From positions 2,356,001 to 2,420,000 of the forward strand of contig NZ_JADJTF010000001.1 in the NCBI RefSeq assembly GCF_016711335.1: a DNA stretch of 64,000 bases, given 5' to 3'. This DNA is from Thiofilum sp. (lineage in GTDB: Bacteria; Pseudomonadota; Gammaproteobacteria; Thiotrichales; Thiotrichaceae). Within the stretch, counting starts at the first letter, position 1. Each line of letters starts with the position of its first letter. Shown here in pieces: positions 52,206 through 61,255 of this stretch. The notes beneath the pieces are model-generated. The model searched no databases, had not been told where the DNA came from, and worked only from the letters and a program-made list of their open reading frames with translations. Both the position numbers and the translations under genes were made by a program.

Positions 52206-53978
52206 TTAAGCTTGTTTTTCTGGCAATTGCACGCGGATATTCAATTCACGCAATTGCTTAGCAGGTACTTCAGCCGGAGCGCTGGTTAAGGGGCAAGCGG
52301 CGGTTTGAGTTTTTGGGAACGCTATCACGTCACGAATCGACTGGCTGCCCGTCATCAGCATTAATAAACGATCTAAGCCAAAGGCTAAACCACCGTGTGG
52401 AGGGCAACCGTATTTTAAAGCATTGAGTAGGAAGCTGAATTTCTGCTCGGCTTCCTCATCAGAAATACCTAATAAATTAAACACTTGCTTTTGCATGTCC
52501 ATGCTGTGAATACGAATCGAGCCACCGCCGACTTCAGTACCATTTAATACCATGTCATAAGCACGCGATAAGGCTTCACCCGGATTAGTCATCCAATCAT
52601 CACCTTTAGGGGCAGTAAAGGGGTGATGGATAGCTACCCAACGGTTTTCTTTATCGTCAAATTCAAACATAGGGAAATCAACTACCCAAAGCGCAGCCCA
52701 ATCCCCTTGCAGTAAATTCAAGTCTTGACCCACCTTCAAGCGTAGCGCACCCATCGCATCATTCACAACCCGCGCTTTATCTGCACCGAAGAAAATCAAA
52801 TCGCCATTTTGTGCTTGAGTACGATCTAGAATATTTTTGACTACGGCATCAGGTAAGAATTTTAAAATTGGCGATTGTAAGCCTTCCATACCGGCATTCA
52901 GATCATTGACTTTAATATAAGCCAGACCCTTAGCACCGTAGCGCCCCACGAATTTGGTGTAGTCATCAATATCTTTACGTGATAACTGATCACCATTAGG
53001 CACACGTAGCGCCACAATACGGCTATTCGGATCTTTAGCAGGGGCTGCGAATACTTTGAACTCCACTTCCTGCATTAAATCTTTTACTTCGACAAATTCT
53101 AGCGGATTACGCATATCCGGTTTGTCTGAACCAAAACGGTGCATAGCCTCAGAATAGGGCATACGTGGGAAAGGATTAGGCAGGTCAATATTAAGCACTT
53201 CTTTATAAGTGGCCCGCATCATGCCTTCCATCAGATTCATAATATCGTTCTCGTCCATAAACGAGGTTTCAATATCAATCTGAGTAAACTCAGGCTGACG
53301 ATCAGCCCGTAAGTCTTCATCACGGAAGCAACGCGCAAATTGATAATAGCGATCCATACCTGACATCATCAGCAATTGCTTAAACAACTGTGGTGATTGC
53401 GGTAGTGCAAAGAATGACCCCGGATGAGTGCGACTAGGCACTAAATAGTCGCGTGCACCCTCAGGGGTTGCTTTGGTGAGCATTGGGGTTTCTATGTCGA
53501 GGAAGCCATTATCTTCTAAATAGCGGCGAATAAATCCGGTAACACGCGCCCGTGTTTGAAAACGTTGCTGCATTTCAGGGCGGCGCAGATCGATATAGCG
53601 ATAAGTTAAGCGTGTTTCCTCACCCACATTGTCTTCATCTAATTGGAAGGGAGGAGTCGCTGCTTCATTGAGAATGTTGAGTTCTTTAGCTAAGACTTCA
53701 ATTTTACCGCTGAATAAATCGGGGTTTTCGCTTCCTTCTGGACGGCGACGTACTACACCAGTGACTTGTAATACATATTCATTACGCACCCGTTCCGCTT
53801 TAGCAAACATTTCTTGTGGATTAGGATTAAACACGACCTGCACTAATCCCGCCCGATCACGTAAATCGACGAAAATCACGCCCCCGTGATCGCGCCGACG
53901 GTTGACCCAGCCGCACAAAGTAATGGTTTGATCTAGCAAGCTTTCATCCACTTGCCCGCAATAATGGCTGCGCATCAT
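52206..53978 (-). CDS. aspS: Aspartyl-tRNA synthetase
   Basis: This 590-residue class II synthetase, bacterial type, has MMRSHYCGQV at the N-terminus with an OB-fold (VTLCGWVNRRRDHGGVIF-like), FRDEDLRADRQPEFTQ (motif 2), and HGGLAFGLDRLLMLM (motif 3). The bacterial GAD insert is present. ATG 53978 has AGGAA 7 nt upstream and gives the family length; an ATG at 53999 would add seven residues. Confidence 0.97.
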   Translation of the reverse strand: MMRSHYCGQVDESLLDQTITLCGWVNRRRDHGGVIFVDLRDRAGLVQVVFNPNPQEMFAKAERVRNEYVLQVTGVVRRRPEGSENPDLFSGKIEVLAKELNILNEAATPPFQLDEDNVGEETRLTYRYIDLRRPEMQQRFQTRARVTGFIRRYLEDNGFLDIETPMLTKATPEGARDYLVPSRTHPGSFFALPQSPQLFKQLLMMSGMDRYYQFARCFRDEDLRADRQPEFTQIDIETSFMDENDIMNLMEGMMRATYKEVLNIDLPNPFPRMPYSEAMHRFGSDKPDMRNPLEFVEVKDLMQEVEFKVFAAPAKDPNSRIVALRVPNGDQLSRKDIDDYTKFVGRYGAKGLAYIKVNDLNAGMEGLQSPILKFLPDAVVKNILDRTQAQNGDLIFFGADKARVVNDAMGALRLKVGQDLNLLQGDWAALWVVDFPMFEFDDKENRWVAIHHPFTAPKGDDWMTNPGEALSRAYDMVLNGTEVGGGSIRIHSMDMQKQVFNLLGISDEEAEQKFSFLLNALKYGCPPHGGLAFGLDRLLMLMTGSQSIRDVIAFPKTQTAACPLTSAPAEVPAKQLRELNIRVQLPEKQA

Positions 53979-54185
53979 AGTATAGTTCCTGACAATCATT
54001 TATTGAGTTGGCTTAAGCGCCTCTAGAAATGGGCCCTATTATTAGAGTTGGCTTATTATGAGAGGCACTTAGAAAACCAGAGATGGTAAGCTTTGCCAGC
54101 TTCAGGTGCAAGATAATGAGACCGACTTTCCACAAAACTCACCCACAAAAGTAGGCGTTTGTAGAGTTGTCTGTAGAAGGGTCTT

Positions 54186-54203
54186 GGCGGCAAGAATGCC
54201 GCC
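54186..54203. repeat. GGCGGCA/TGCCGCC hairpin, copy 1
   Basis: A 7-bp perfect stem with loop AGAA lies 18 nt past the stop of the outer-membrane gene at 54222. The same hairpin with near-identical flanks occurs at 61908-61925. The remaining 53979-54185 region holds no gene I can see. Confidence 0.6.
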
Positions 54204-54221
54204 TTGAGGTGGATTAGGATG

Positions 54222-54800
54222 TTAGAGTGAGGAGTAACCTACCCCAATGCTAAATAAACCTAAGTTATAATCACCGCCAATGTGTTCGTATTCGGTGCGG
54301 ATTTTCCAGTTATTATCAATCTCGTATTCTGTCCCACCACCAATAAGCATACCTGTGGCAGATTTTTTCACTTCACTAGCAATGACTTGTGTGTCTACCA
54401 CATTTTTAACCGTGCCCTTAGCATTTAATTTCACCGCACCGACTTTACCTAAGACCGAGAAGCCATTTTTGCCTACGGGTAAATTAACCACGCCGCTAGC
54501 ACCTGTACCGCTAATATCCAGATCTTCAATCGTGCCTAAATTATGATACGCCAATTCTAAGGATACTTTTTCAGTAATATCGTAGCCACCATAGAGTTTC
54601 CAAGCACCACTTCTGCAACTATCATCGGCAATAAAACAGTCGGTTTGATAAATGCCTGCACTTAGACCACCATAAAAACCGGTTAAATCCGGTGCTTTTT
54701 TTTCGGGGGAGACAAAAGCATCATAAGAGGAGTCGGCATAGCTAAAGGGAGCTAGCAAGCCAAGAGAGGCAGCAGCTAACCATTTGGGAAATAATTTCAT
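54222..54800 (-). CDS. Outer-membrane beta-barrel protein, paralogue 1
   Basis: This 192-residue protein has a signal peptide (residues 1-22, ending SYA). The mature part shows alternating strands typical of small OmpA/OmpX-like barrels: FYGGLSAGIYQTDC, WKLYGGYDITEKVSLELAYH, VGKNGFSVLGKVGAVKLNA, EYEIDNNWKIRTEYEHIGG, and the aromatic end LFSIGVGYSSL. It resembles the next gene upstream, from which it is separated by a hairpin. The function is unknown. Confidence 0.8.
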   Translation of the reverse strand: MKLFPKWLAAASLGLLAPFSYADSSYDAFVSPEKKAPDLTGFYGGLSAGIYQTDCFIADDSCRSGAWKLYGGYDITEKVSLELAYHNLGTIEDLDISGTGASGVVNLPVGKNGFSVLGKVGAVKLNAKGTVKNVVDTQVIASEVKKSATGMLIGGGTEYEIDNNWKIRTEYEHIGGDYNLGLFSIGVGYSSL

Positions 54801-54847
54801 AGTCGCCCTGTATTGTTATTATTGATAGTTTATTTATAGTTATTTTA

Positions 54848-54878
54848 TTAAGAGGGCGGAGGTTTCATACCCTCTTAA
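54848..54878 (-). terminator. Hairpin after the second beta-barrel gene
   Basis: TTAAGAGGG and CCCTCTTAA form a 9-bp stem with a 13-nt loop, 26 nt beyond the stop of the gene at 54905; AT-rich sequence follows on the minus strand. Confidence 0.55.
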
Positions 54879-54904
54879 ATCATTTAATAGTTAAAAATTA
54901 AAAG

Positions 54905-55552
54905 CTAGAAGGTTTTATAATTAGCTCCGACAGAAAAAGTATGAGCATTCATATCCCCTCCCACCTTTTCATATTCACCGCGTACTGTTAAATTATCACC
55001 TAATTTATAATCAGCTCCAACGCCTAGAATTAAATCAGTACCGCTATTATCCATCGGTTCGCTACTACTGGAGCTACTAGAGCCACTATATTGAGGGGTA
55101 ATTTCAGTGGGAGCATTCCACGCTAAAAAGCCTACACGTCCAAAGACATCAACCTTATCAAATAAACCTGTCGATACTTTAGCACTAGCACTTAAACCGG
55201 TCGGGTCTGAATCCCACAAGGCTTTAGAAGTGCCTGTACCACCCCAAAACTCATAGTGTCCAAAATTGTGATAGCTTAATTCAGCGGCTATTTTTTCGGT
55301 GGCTTGGTAGCCTGCATAGGCTTTCCACGAGGTGTCGGTACAAGTGGCATCACCACACATAAAGCCACGTCCGCGATCTGAGCTGGAGATATAGCCCATA
55401 GCAGCACCGAAATAGACTTTGCCTGCTTGGTAGTCACCGACTAATGGCGCAGCGTCTTCGGCATAATCATCAGCGGTTAGGGAACCTGCATGAGCTGTAG
55501 TAGTAACTAGAAGTGTAGTAACTAATGTCGTAGCCCAATGAAGTAATTTCAT
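54905..55552 (-). CDS. Outer-membrane beta-barrel protein, paralogue 2
   Basis: This 215-residue paralogue of the adjacent barrel gene has a signal peptide (1-22), VYFGAAMGYISSSDRGRGF, WKAYAGYQATEKIAAELSYHNFG, VDVFGRVGFLAWN, an exposed serine run (SGSSSSSSSE at ~160), DLILGVGADYKLGDNLTVRG and the terminal aromatic HTFSVGANYKTF. The shared SYHNFG/AYHNLG and paired Cys near the N-terminus indicate tandem duplication. The function is unknown. Confidence 0.8.
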   Translation of the reverse strand: MKLLHWATTLVTTLLVTTTAHAGSLTADDYAEDAAPLVGDYQAGKVYFGAAMGYISSSDRGRGFMCGDATCTDTSWKAYAGYQATEKIAAELSYHNFGHYEFWGGTGTSKALWDSDPTGLSASAKVSTGLFDKVDVFGRVGFLAWNAPTEITPQYSGSSSSSSSEPMDNSGTDLILGVGADYKLGDNLTVRGEYEKVGGDMNAHTFSVGANYKTF

Positions 55553-55723
55553 AGTGACACCCTATATTATTTTGTCGTTGAGAATGGGTTTTATGTTATT
55601 GCTGCTAAGTTTAAGAAGAATTGGGCTATAACTCAGTTTTTTCGGATAAATGGGGAAAGATCTAAAAGGCTGGTTGAGCTAATAGGATTTACTTTGATTA
55701 TAAAGTAAACAATAAGAATGAAA

Positions 55724-55751
55724 AATAAGCACGATAAGACTCGTGCTTATT
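55724..55751 (-). terminator. Terminator of the PL14-like gene
   Basis: AATAAGCACGA and TCGTGCTTATT form a perfect 11-bp stem with a 6-nt loop; on the minus strand TTTTTC follows. It lies ~30 nt past the stop at 55783. Confidence 0.78.
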
Positions 55752-55782
55752 GAGCTATCCCTTTATCCTTTAGGGCAATGTA

Positions 55783-56865
55783 TTAGGGAGTCAATTGAAA
55801 GTTATCAATATAAACCTGATTAGCTTTACTAGGCGCACGTCCCGTATAAAAGACATTAAATAATAGACGTTCAATCGTCAGCTTATCGGTTTGGCGGAAG
55901 CGTAATCCCGTTTTATTTAATACCGTTTTGCCATTCAGTGTAGTTGTCACCGCTCCATTACTTTGATTAGGGGCGTTGACTTTAATAGTGGTTTTGACTT
56001 GATACCACTGACCTTTATTCAGAGGGGCGGTGTTCCAAGCCCAAAAATCGCCTTTGGAGCCGGATTGATCCATATGATACACATATTGCCCCACACTACC
56101 GTCGCCTTTCCAAGCCGCTCCCACACTCCAACTATTGTTGCCATTAGGCTTAGTACCTTCAGGATGAGGCACAACGCTTCCTATACCGGGTAAACGCCCA
56201 CCTGCACCAAAATCAAAATTCGGAGCCAAGCGCAACCAATAGCTATAGGTTAATTGTTCAGCGCGTGTACCCATGTGTGGTTTCCATTGTACACAGGCGT
56301 CACCTCCGCGCTCTGCACAACCGGCATGACCCGACGGCAAGGTAATTTGTAATACTTTACCCGCTCGCCCCGTTCCTCGCACAATCGAGGCGTATTTCAT
56401 ACCAGTATCATTCCAATTGGGGCAGTTCCAATCGCGGAAAAATTCCCGTTGGTTATAAACGCCCAAGGTCGCATTTTCAAAATTCACAACCATAGGGCGA
56501 CCACTCGCTAGTGGAGTGATCCCATTACAATAGGCTTGCAAGTAGAACACCTTATATAAGCGGTTTTCTCCGGGCTTAGTGCCTGCTTGAGTGGGAATGC
56601 GCATATTCGACAGATAGCTCCACACCGGATGAGTGAGCGGAGGCACAGGGTTACTATTATAGGTCACTAAAATACGATCCCAGCGTTTATAGCTAGCATT
56701 CCATTGTAATTTAGCGGCTACATCAAACTTTTGATCTGGATTAGTCATCTTGATGATGGTGACTTTATCCTGAATACCACGCGCAGCGGCAGCTTGTGCG
56801 GAGGTAGTGATAACACTACTCAGCAGTAGTAGTCCTAAACCTAAGGCTTTAAAAGTTAGTTTCAT
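55783..56865 (-). CDS. Secreted PL14-like polysaccharide lyase family protein
   Basis: This 360-residue exported protein begins with a signal peptide of about 25 residues (start ATG 56865 after GGAGAA; the frame also opens at TTG 56907). The C-terminal ~220 residues show a jelly-roll glycan-active pattern resembling polysaccharide lyase family 14: YSYWLRLAPNFDFGAGGRLPGI, SWSVGAAWKGDG, QYVYHMDQSG, KGQWYQVKTTIKVN, and IDNFQLTP at the end. Four or more Cys occur mid-protein. Substrate and activity are not shown; binding without cleavage is possible. Confidence 0.65.
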   Translation of the reverse strand: MKLTFKALGLGLLLLSSVITTSAQAAAARGIQDKVTIIKMTNPDQKFDVAAKLQWNASYKRWDRILVTYNSNPVPPLTHPVWSYLSNMRIPTQAGTKPGENRLYKVFYLQAYCNGITPLASGRPMVVNFENATLGVYNQREFFRDWNCPNWNDTGMKYASIVRGTGRAGKVLQITLPSGHAGCAERGGDACVQWKPHMGTRAEQLTYSYWLRLAPNFDFGAGGRLPGIGSVVPHPEGTKPNGNNSWSVGAAWKGDGSVGQYVYHMDQSGSKGDFWAWNTAPLNKGQWYQVKTTIKVNAPNQSNGAVTTTLNGKTVLNKTGLRFRQTDKLTIERLLFNVFYTGRAPSKANQVYIDNFQLTP

Positions 56866-57030
56866 TAATGAGTGTTCTCCATGGGGTTTATAGCATCTAA
56901 CCAGCAATATTAATTGGAGTAGGCTAGGTTAGGGGTAGTATTAATTGAGTGTAGTCTAGGTTAGCAGAGATAAGAGGTGTAGTAGGTCAGGGGATTAATG
57001 TTAAAGTGTAGGGGTGGTTATTAATATTTC

Positions 57031-58362
57031 ATGAGATGCCCGTTTATGAGTGATACCCCCGAAGCTCCCACCTTATTCCAAGCCTTTGCCTACTGGCTCA
57101 AGCTGGGTTTTATTAGCTTTGGAGGTCCTGCGGGGCAAATTGCACTGATGCACACCGATCTAGTGGAGCGTAAGCGCTGGATTTCGGAGCGACGTTTTCT
57201 CCATGCTTTAAACTACTGTATGGTGCTTCCCGGTCCTGAGGCGATTCAATTAGCGATTTATATTAGTTGGCTGTTGCACGGTATTGTGGGTGCGGTCATG
57301 GCGGGTGTGCTGTTTTTCTTGCCTGCCTTTTTAATTTTATCGGGGTTAGCTTGGGCGTATTTGGAGTGGGGTCATCTGCCAGTTGTGCAAGGATTATTCT
57401 ATGGCATTAAACCGGCTGTGGTAGCAGTCGTGCTATTTGCCGCGTGGCGTATTGGTTTACGGGTATTGAATAATCCTCTGTTATGGGCAGTAGCTATAAG
57501 TTCGCTCGTGGCTATGCTATTGGGTATTGGCTTTCCTTGGATAGTGTTAGCAGCGGCTTTAGTTGGGGTATTAGTGGGGCACTATAAACCCAACTATTTC
57601 CAAGCCAGTGCTAGCCATGCCCAAAGCACTCGCTCTTATGGTAAAGCAGTGATTGATGATGATACTCCTACACCTCAACACGCTCAGTTTTCATGGTCTA
57701 AGCTCATCATAACCCTAGTAGCCTTTTTCTTAATTTGGGCAGGAGTATTGTGGCTAATCGCAGGTCAACCCACTTTACAGACGATGGGGGTATTTTTTAC
57801 TAAAGCCGCTTTTTTAACGATCGGGGGTGCGTATGCAGTATTGCCCTATGTGTCAGAGGCAGCAGTGAAAACCTATGCTTGGTTAACTGCGCCACAAATG
57901 ATGGATGGTTTAGCCTTAGGAGAAAGCACCCCGGGACCATTAATTATGATTGTCACTTGGGTGGGCTATATGGGCGGAGTGGCAAAAGACGTGGTAGTGA
58001 ATCCTGTGCTAGCCGGATTATTAGGCGCTAGTGTTGCCACCTTTTTCACTTTTTTACCTTCGTTTATGTTCATCATTGCAGGTGCGCCTATAGTTGAGTC
58101 GACGCGCGATAGTTTAAAACTCGCCGCCCCTTTAACGGCAATTACTGCGGCTGTGGTCGGTGTGATTGTTAATTTAGCCCTCTTTTTTGCCTACCACACG
58201 TTCTGGCAGGTTACACCTGCTAGTTCTTTCCTGAGCCGAGTGGATTGGTTTGCTATAGCGCTAGCCCTAGCTGCTTTTATAGCCTTATGGAAGTATAAAC
58301 GCGATGTTATGTTGGTATTAGCAGCGAGTGCGCTGATGGGTTTAGCAGCGTTTATGCTTTAG
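57031..58362 (+). CDS. chrA: Chromate transporter ChrA (long-chain CHR family)
   Basis: This 443-residue membrane protein consists of two homologous CHR halves. The first contains AYWLKLGFISFGGPAGQIALM and NYCMVLPGPEAIQLAIYISW; the second contains FFTKAAFLTIGGAYAVLPYV and GLALGESTPGPLIMIVTWVG. The paired GGP and P-G-P signatures define the family, which exports chromate. The ATG at 57046 is a possible alternative start. No regulator is adjacent. Confidence 0.93.
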   Translation: MRCPFMSDTPEAPTLFQAFAYWLKLGFISFGGPAGQIALMHTDLVERKRWISERRFLHALNYCMVLPGPEAIQLAIYISWLLHGIVGAVMAGVLFFLPAFLILSGLAWAYLEWGHLPVVQGLFYGIKPAVVAVVLFAAWRIGLRVLNNPLLWAVAISSLVAMLLGIGFPWIVLAAALVGVLVGHYKPNYFQASASHAQSTRSYGKAVIDDDTPTPQHAQFSWSKLIITLVAFFLIWAGVLWLIAGQPTLQTMGVFFTKAAFLTIGGAYAVLPYVSEAAVKTYAWLTAPQMMDGLALGESTPGPLIMIVTWVGYMGGVAKDVVVNPVLAGLLGASVATFFTFLPSFMFIIAGAPIVESTRDSLKLAAPLTAITAAVVGVIVNLALFFAYHTFWQVTPASSFLSRVDWFAIALALAAFIALWKYKRDVMLVLAASALMGLAAFML

Positions 58363-58395
58363 TAACATTAATATTAGCTTCCCTAGGCTAAATCT

Positions 58396-59937
58396 TTAAC
58401 CCATTTCCATCATCCAATCATCCACACTCTTTAGCTCACTGCTGAAATTGATCCCAACCAGTACCTTCGGGCGTGGGTCGTCACGGAATGCGCCGGCATA
58501 ATCGCGGCTTTTGATCTGTTCCATCGCCACTTGTGCGCTTTTATCCAGCTTGAATTCGAGAATGTAAATATGTGTTGCTGTCTTCACCACGCAATCCACC
58601 CGCCCATTATTTTCATTTACTTCGGCTTCAGAGTATTGCCCCAGATAGAAAAACGTTAGGTAAATGAGGCTGTGGTAATACGCTTCACGGTCTTTAATGA
58701 AAATCTGATAAGGGATTTTCTTAAACATGGTTTTAATGACTTCAATCAGAGCGGGCATATCGTTGTTATCGAAGGCGTCACTGAGCTGTACCACCATTGG
58801 CGTAGTATAGGCTGGCTCAACATGCGCCCATTCTGCCATCAGAAAAATCAGCATCGCGTTACGCACTTCACGGTTGGGGTAGTCGAGCCAATACATACCG
58901 CGCTTGTCTTGGCTTTGCAGGGTCAAATAGCCGGTCTGAAACATCACTGGAATTAGTTGCAAGGTTTCCAAGTCGTAATTACCCAGCATTAATTCATCGA
59001 CTTTGAAGGTATCCAGCCGATAGACCTTATCACGGTGCATCAGCTTAGGGAGGAAGGTAGGTGTGCCGGATTCAAACCAGAAATTGCGAAAGGCTTGCGC
59101 TTGAAAAAAGCTCAAAATCGAATAAGGGTTGTAAACTGAGGACTCTAAATCCCACCGATAGCCGTTATACCAGTAGCGTAATTGTTCCAGTAATGTTTCG
59201 CGGTCAACTTTCATCCGCTTTTGCACAGCAGGCATATAGGGTTCAAAATACTGCTCTAATTCGGTTTGGGTATAGCCTAATAAGGTTGCTGCACTGTAAT
59301 CCATCGTCAGATCAAACAGGTTATTTAAATCGGAAAAAATCGACACACGACTGAATTTCGATACCCCCGTAATCAGCAAAAATTCCAGATGTGGGTCACT
59401 ATCTTTGAGTACCGAATAAAAGGTTTTCATCACCTGCTGATTGGTTTTAGCTTGGGGAATGTCATCAAGGTAATCAATCAAGGGTTTGTCGTATTCGTCA
59501 ATGAGCAGCACAACTTTGCCATCACGAATAGCCAGTTGACGGAGTAATTCACGGAACTGGCGGTCAATTTCAGTGGGAGGTAGTACTAAACCCAATTGTT
59601 GGGCTAGGGCTTGCAATTCGGCTGCAATCGCTGCTTCTAAGCCCATGGTACGGTAGCCCATGCTAGCAAAGGATAAGTGAATGACCGGATGTACCTTGTT
59701 CCAATTCCACTGATCCGCAATCCATAAACCGTCAAATAGAGTGCGCTTGCCTTGGTAAATTTCCTTGATGGTGGAGAGCAGTAGGGATTTTCCAAAACGG
59801 CGCGGGCGTGAAAGGAAATAGTAGCCTGCATTGCTACAGAGTAGCTGATGGATGGCTTCGGTTTTGTCTACGTACAAGTAATTGTCTTGCCGAAGTTTCT
59901 CAAAGGTTTGGATACCGACGGGTAGGCGTTGCAACAT
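58396..59937 (-). CDS. AAA-ATPase-like / PDDEXK (DUF1703) protein
   Basis: This 513-residue protein has an N-terminal AAA-ATPase-like domain (PVGIQTFEKLRQDNYLYVDKT, FLSRPRRFGKSLLLSTIKE with the P-loop, VVLLIDEYDKPLIDY as Walker B) and a C-terminal PDDEXK_9 nuclease-like domain (NNGRVDCVVKTATHIYILEFKLDKSA, with D...E-x-K). It is full family length. These stand-alone genes are common in anaerobes and sulfur bacteria and have no settled function; a defence-related or mobile origin is often suspected. Confidence 0.87.
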   Translation of the reverse strand: MLQRLPVGIQTFEKLRQDNYLYVDKTEAIHQLLCSNAGYYFLSRPRRFGKSLLLSTIKEIYQGKRTLFDGLWIADQWNWNKVHPVIHLSFASMGYRTMGLEAAIAAELQALAQQLGLVLPPTEIDRQFRELLRQLAIRDGKVVLLIDEYDKPLIDYLDDIPQAKTNQQVMKTFYSVLKDSDPHLEFLLITGVSKFSRVSIFSDLNNLFDLTMDYSAATLLGYTQTELEQYFEPYMPAVQKRMKVDRETLLEQLRYWYNGYRWDLESSVYNPYSILSFFQAQAFRNFWFESGTPTFLPKLMHRDKVYRLDTFKVDELMLGNYDLETLQLIPVMFQTGYLTLQSQDKRGMYWLDYPNREVRNAMLIFLMAEWAHVEPAYTTPMVVQLSDAFDNNDMPALIEVIKTMFKKIPYQIFIKDREAYYHSLIYLTFFYLGQYSEAEVNENNGRVDCVVKTATHIYILEFKLDKSAQVAMEQIKSRDYAGAFRDDPRPKVLVGINFSSELKSVDDWMMEMG

Positions 59938-60156
59938 AGCGAGACTCTGTTTTCAGTGGCTATGGGGTTAGGATAGCATTTTGTAGTTAAGTCCCCAACC
60001 TGCTGATCTTAACCGAACCATCGAGCCAAACCCTTTTAGCATGCTCAAGATATTGCCTTTAGTAGTTTGCTAGACACCCGATGTCTAACGCTGAAACAAG
60101 GTGCAGACTAGATTGAGTATTGCCCTAGCGAAATGGTAAGAATCGTATTTTTAACA

Positions 60157-60648
60157 CTAAAGCCTATGTCTTTTTAGCCAGTAGAGTACACCCAGATTAA
60201 CAACACTAAGCCCAACTATAGCGGGCACTAGATGCGCCAATGCTGCATGCTTATCAAAAATAACCAATGTCCATAGGATCTTGATAAGCACCATAGCATT
60301 GATAACGAGTAGACCTAGCATATAAGAGCGCTTCCAAAATGCCGCCGCAAGAGCAATAAAGCTTGCTGGCACTAATAGGGCTAGCAATAGTTTCCAAATA
60401 GTCCAAGAGCCAAGCAAATATTCCTTTTCAGCTTGTAATGCTGACAGTACCTCAGTACTGACGGTCTTGGGTGCTGGAAACCAGAACATGCTGGTAGCCA
60501 GAGCAAGGACTGTAATGAAAATACCCAACCCAGAGCGTCGATAGGCGAAATAGCAAAATGGTAGTAGAAACAAAGGGCGAATATACCAGCTCAATATGTT
60601 GTGATGTCTAGCCCAAGCCCATTCTATGAAAGTATCTATAAACGCCAT
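60157..60648 (-). CDS. Small multi-pass membrane protein of unknown function
   Basis: From ATG 60648 (AGGTAA upstream) this 163-residue protein has four or five hydrophobic helices (about 21-50, 85-110, 117-135, 142-160) with an N-terminal FIDTFIEWAWARHHNILSWY segment. I do not recognise a named family. The frame extends to a GTG at 60717, adding 23 residues with four Cys (CDHCNIGLGCSGNIC); if used, this would be a metal-binding-like N-terminus, of note because a MerR/CDF metal pair follows. The 219-nt gap 59938-60156 shows nothing. Confidence 0.65.
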   Translation of the reverse strand: MAFIDTFIEWAWARHHNILSWYIRPLFLLPFCYFAYRRSGLGIFITVLALATSMFWFPAPKTVSTEVLSALQAEKEYLLGSWTIWKLLLALLVPASFIALAAAFWKRSYMLGLLVINAMVLIKILWTLVIFDKHAALAHLVPAIVGLSVVNLGVLYWLKRHRL

Positions 60649-60761
60649 TATGTTACCTGTCATGCCTAAACAAATATTACCGGAACAGCCCAAGCCGATA
60701 TTACAGTGGTCACACACTACCTACTCGCCTTGCAAACCGTGGAAATCTTTTGGATATTGCA

Positions 60762-61190
60762 TTAACAACTAAGATCCACCGGAGTACAACAATGGCGATG
60801 ATCAAGCGCTTCTAGGAGGCGGCAATGTTCAGCATTATGACTGTTACATCCTTGTAATTGTTCTAAAACCTGTTGGATCGCTTGTAAGTCACGGATTTTA
60901 GCTTTGACTTCATGCAAATGATTTTGCACCAATTCATCCGCTTGAGCACAAGGTTGTTCGGGGTGAGCTGCCAATTGTAATAAGGTCTTAAGCTCCTCAA
61001 TACTAAAACCTAAATCTCGTCCACGCCGGATAAAACGTAATCGTTGGGTATCGGCTGAGCTATAGCGTCTATAGCCATTGTGACTGCGTTTGGCTTTAGC
61101 TAGTAAGCCGCTTTTTTCATAGTAGCGAATAGTCTCAATCGCAACACCCGATGCGCTACTTAATGCGCCTATGGTTAATTCCTCAGTCAT
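60762..61190 (-). CDS. MerR-family Cd(II)/Pb(II)-type regulator (CadR-like)
   Basis: This 142-residue regulator has a MerR helix-turn-helix (LTIGALSSASGVAIETIRYYE, then GYRRYSSADTQRLRFIRRGR) and a dimerisation helix. Cys81, Cys115 and Cys123 are placed like the metal-binding Cys77/112/119 set of CadR, and extra Cys134, 135 and 142 lie in the tail with two His. It is divergent from the CDF transporter and has a perfect MerR-type operator in between. The likely inducers are Cd, Pb or Zn. Confidence 0.9.
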   Translation of the reverse strand: MTEELTIGALSSASGVAIETIRYYEKSGLLAKAKRSHNGYRRYSSADTQRLRFIRRGRDLGFSIEELKTLLQLAAHPEQPCAQADELVQNHLHEVKAKIRDLQAIQQVLEQLQGCNSHNAEHCRLLEALDHRHCCTPVDLSC

Positions 61191-61193
61191 GGC

Positions 61194-61224
61194 TTGACCC
61201 TGTAGTGACTACAGGCTTTAGCAT
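61194..61224 (+). promoter_or_regulatory. MerR-type promoter/operator of the CDF gene
   Basis: TTGACC (61194-61199) and TAGCAT (61219-61224) are separated by 19 bp, the over-long spacer typical of MerR-activated promoters. The spacer carries the perfect dyad CCTGTAG-TGA-CTACAGG (61199-61215). Confidence 0.85.
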
Positions 61225-61255
61225 AATCCTAATGTCAATTGAGGAGCAAGAGATT

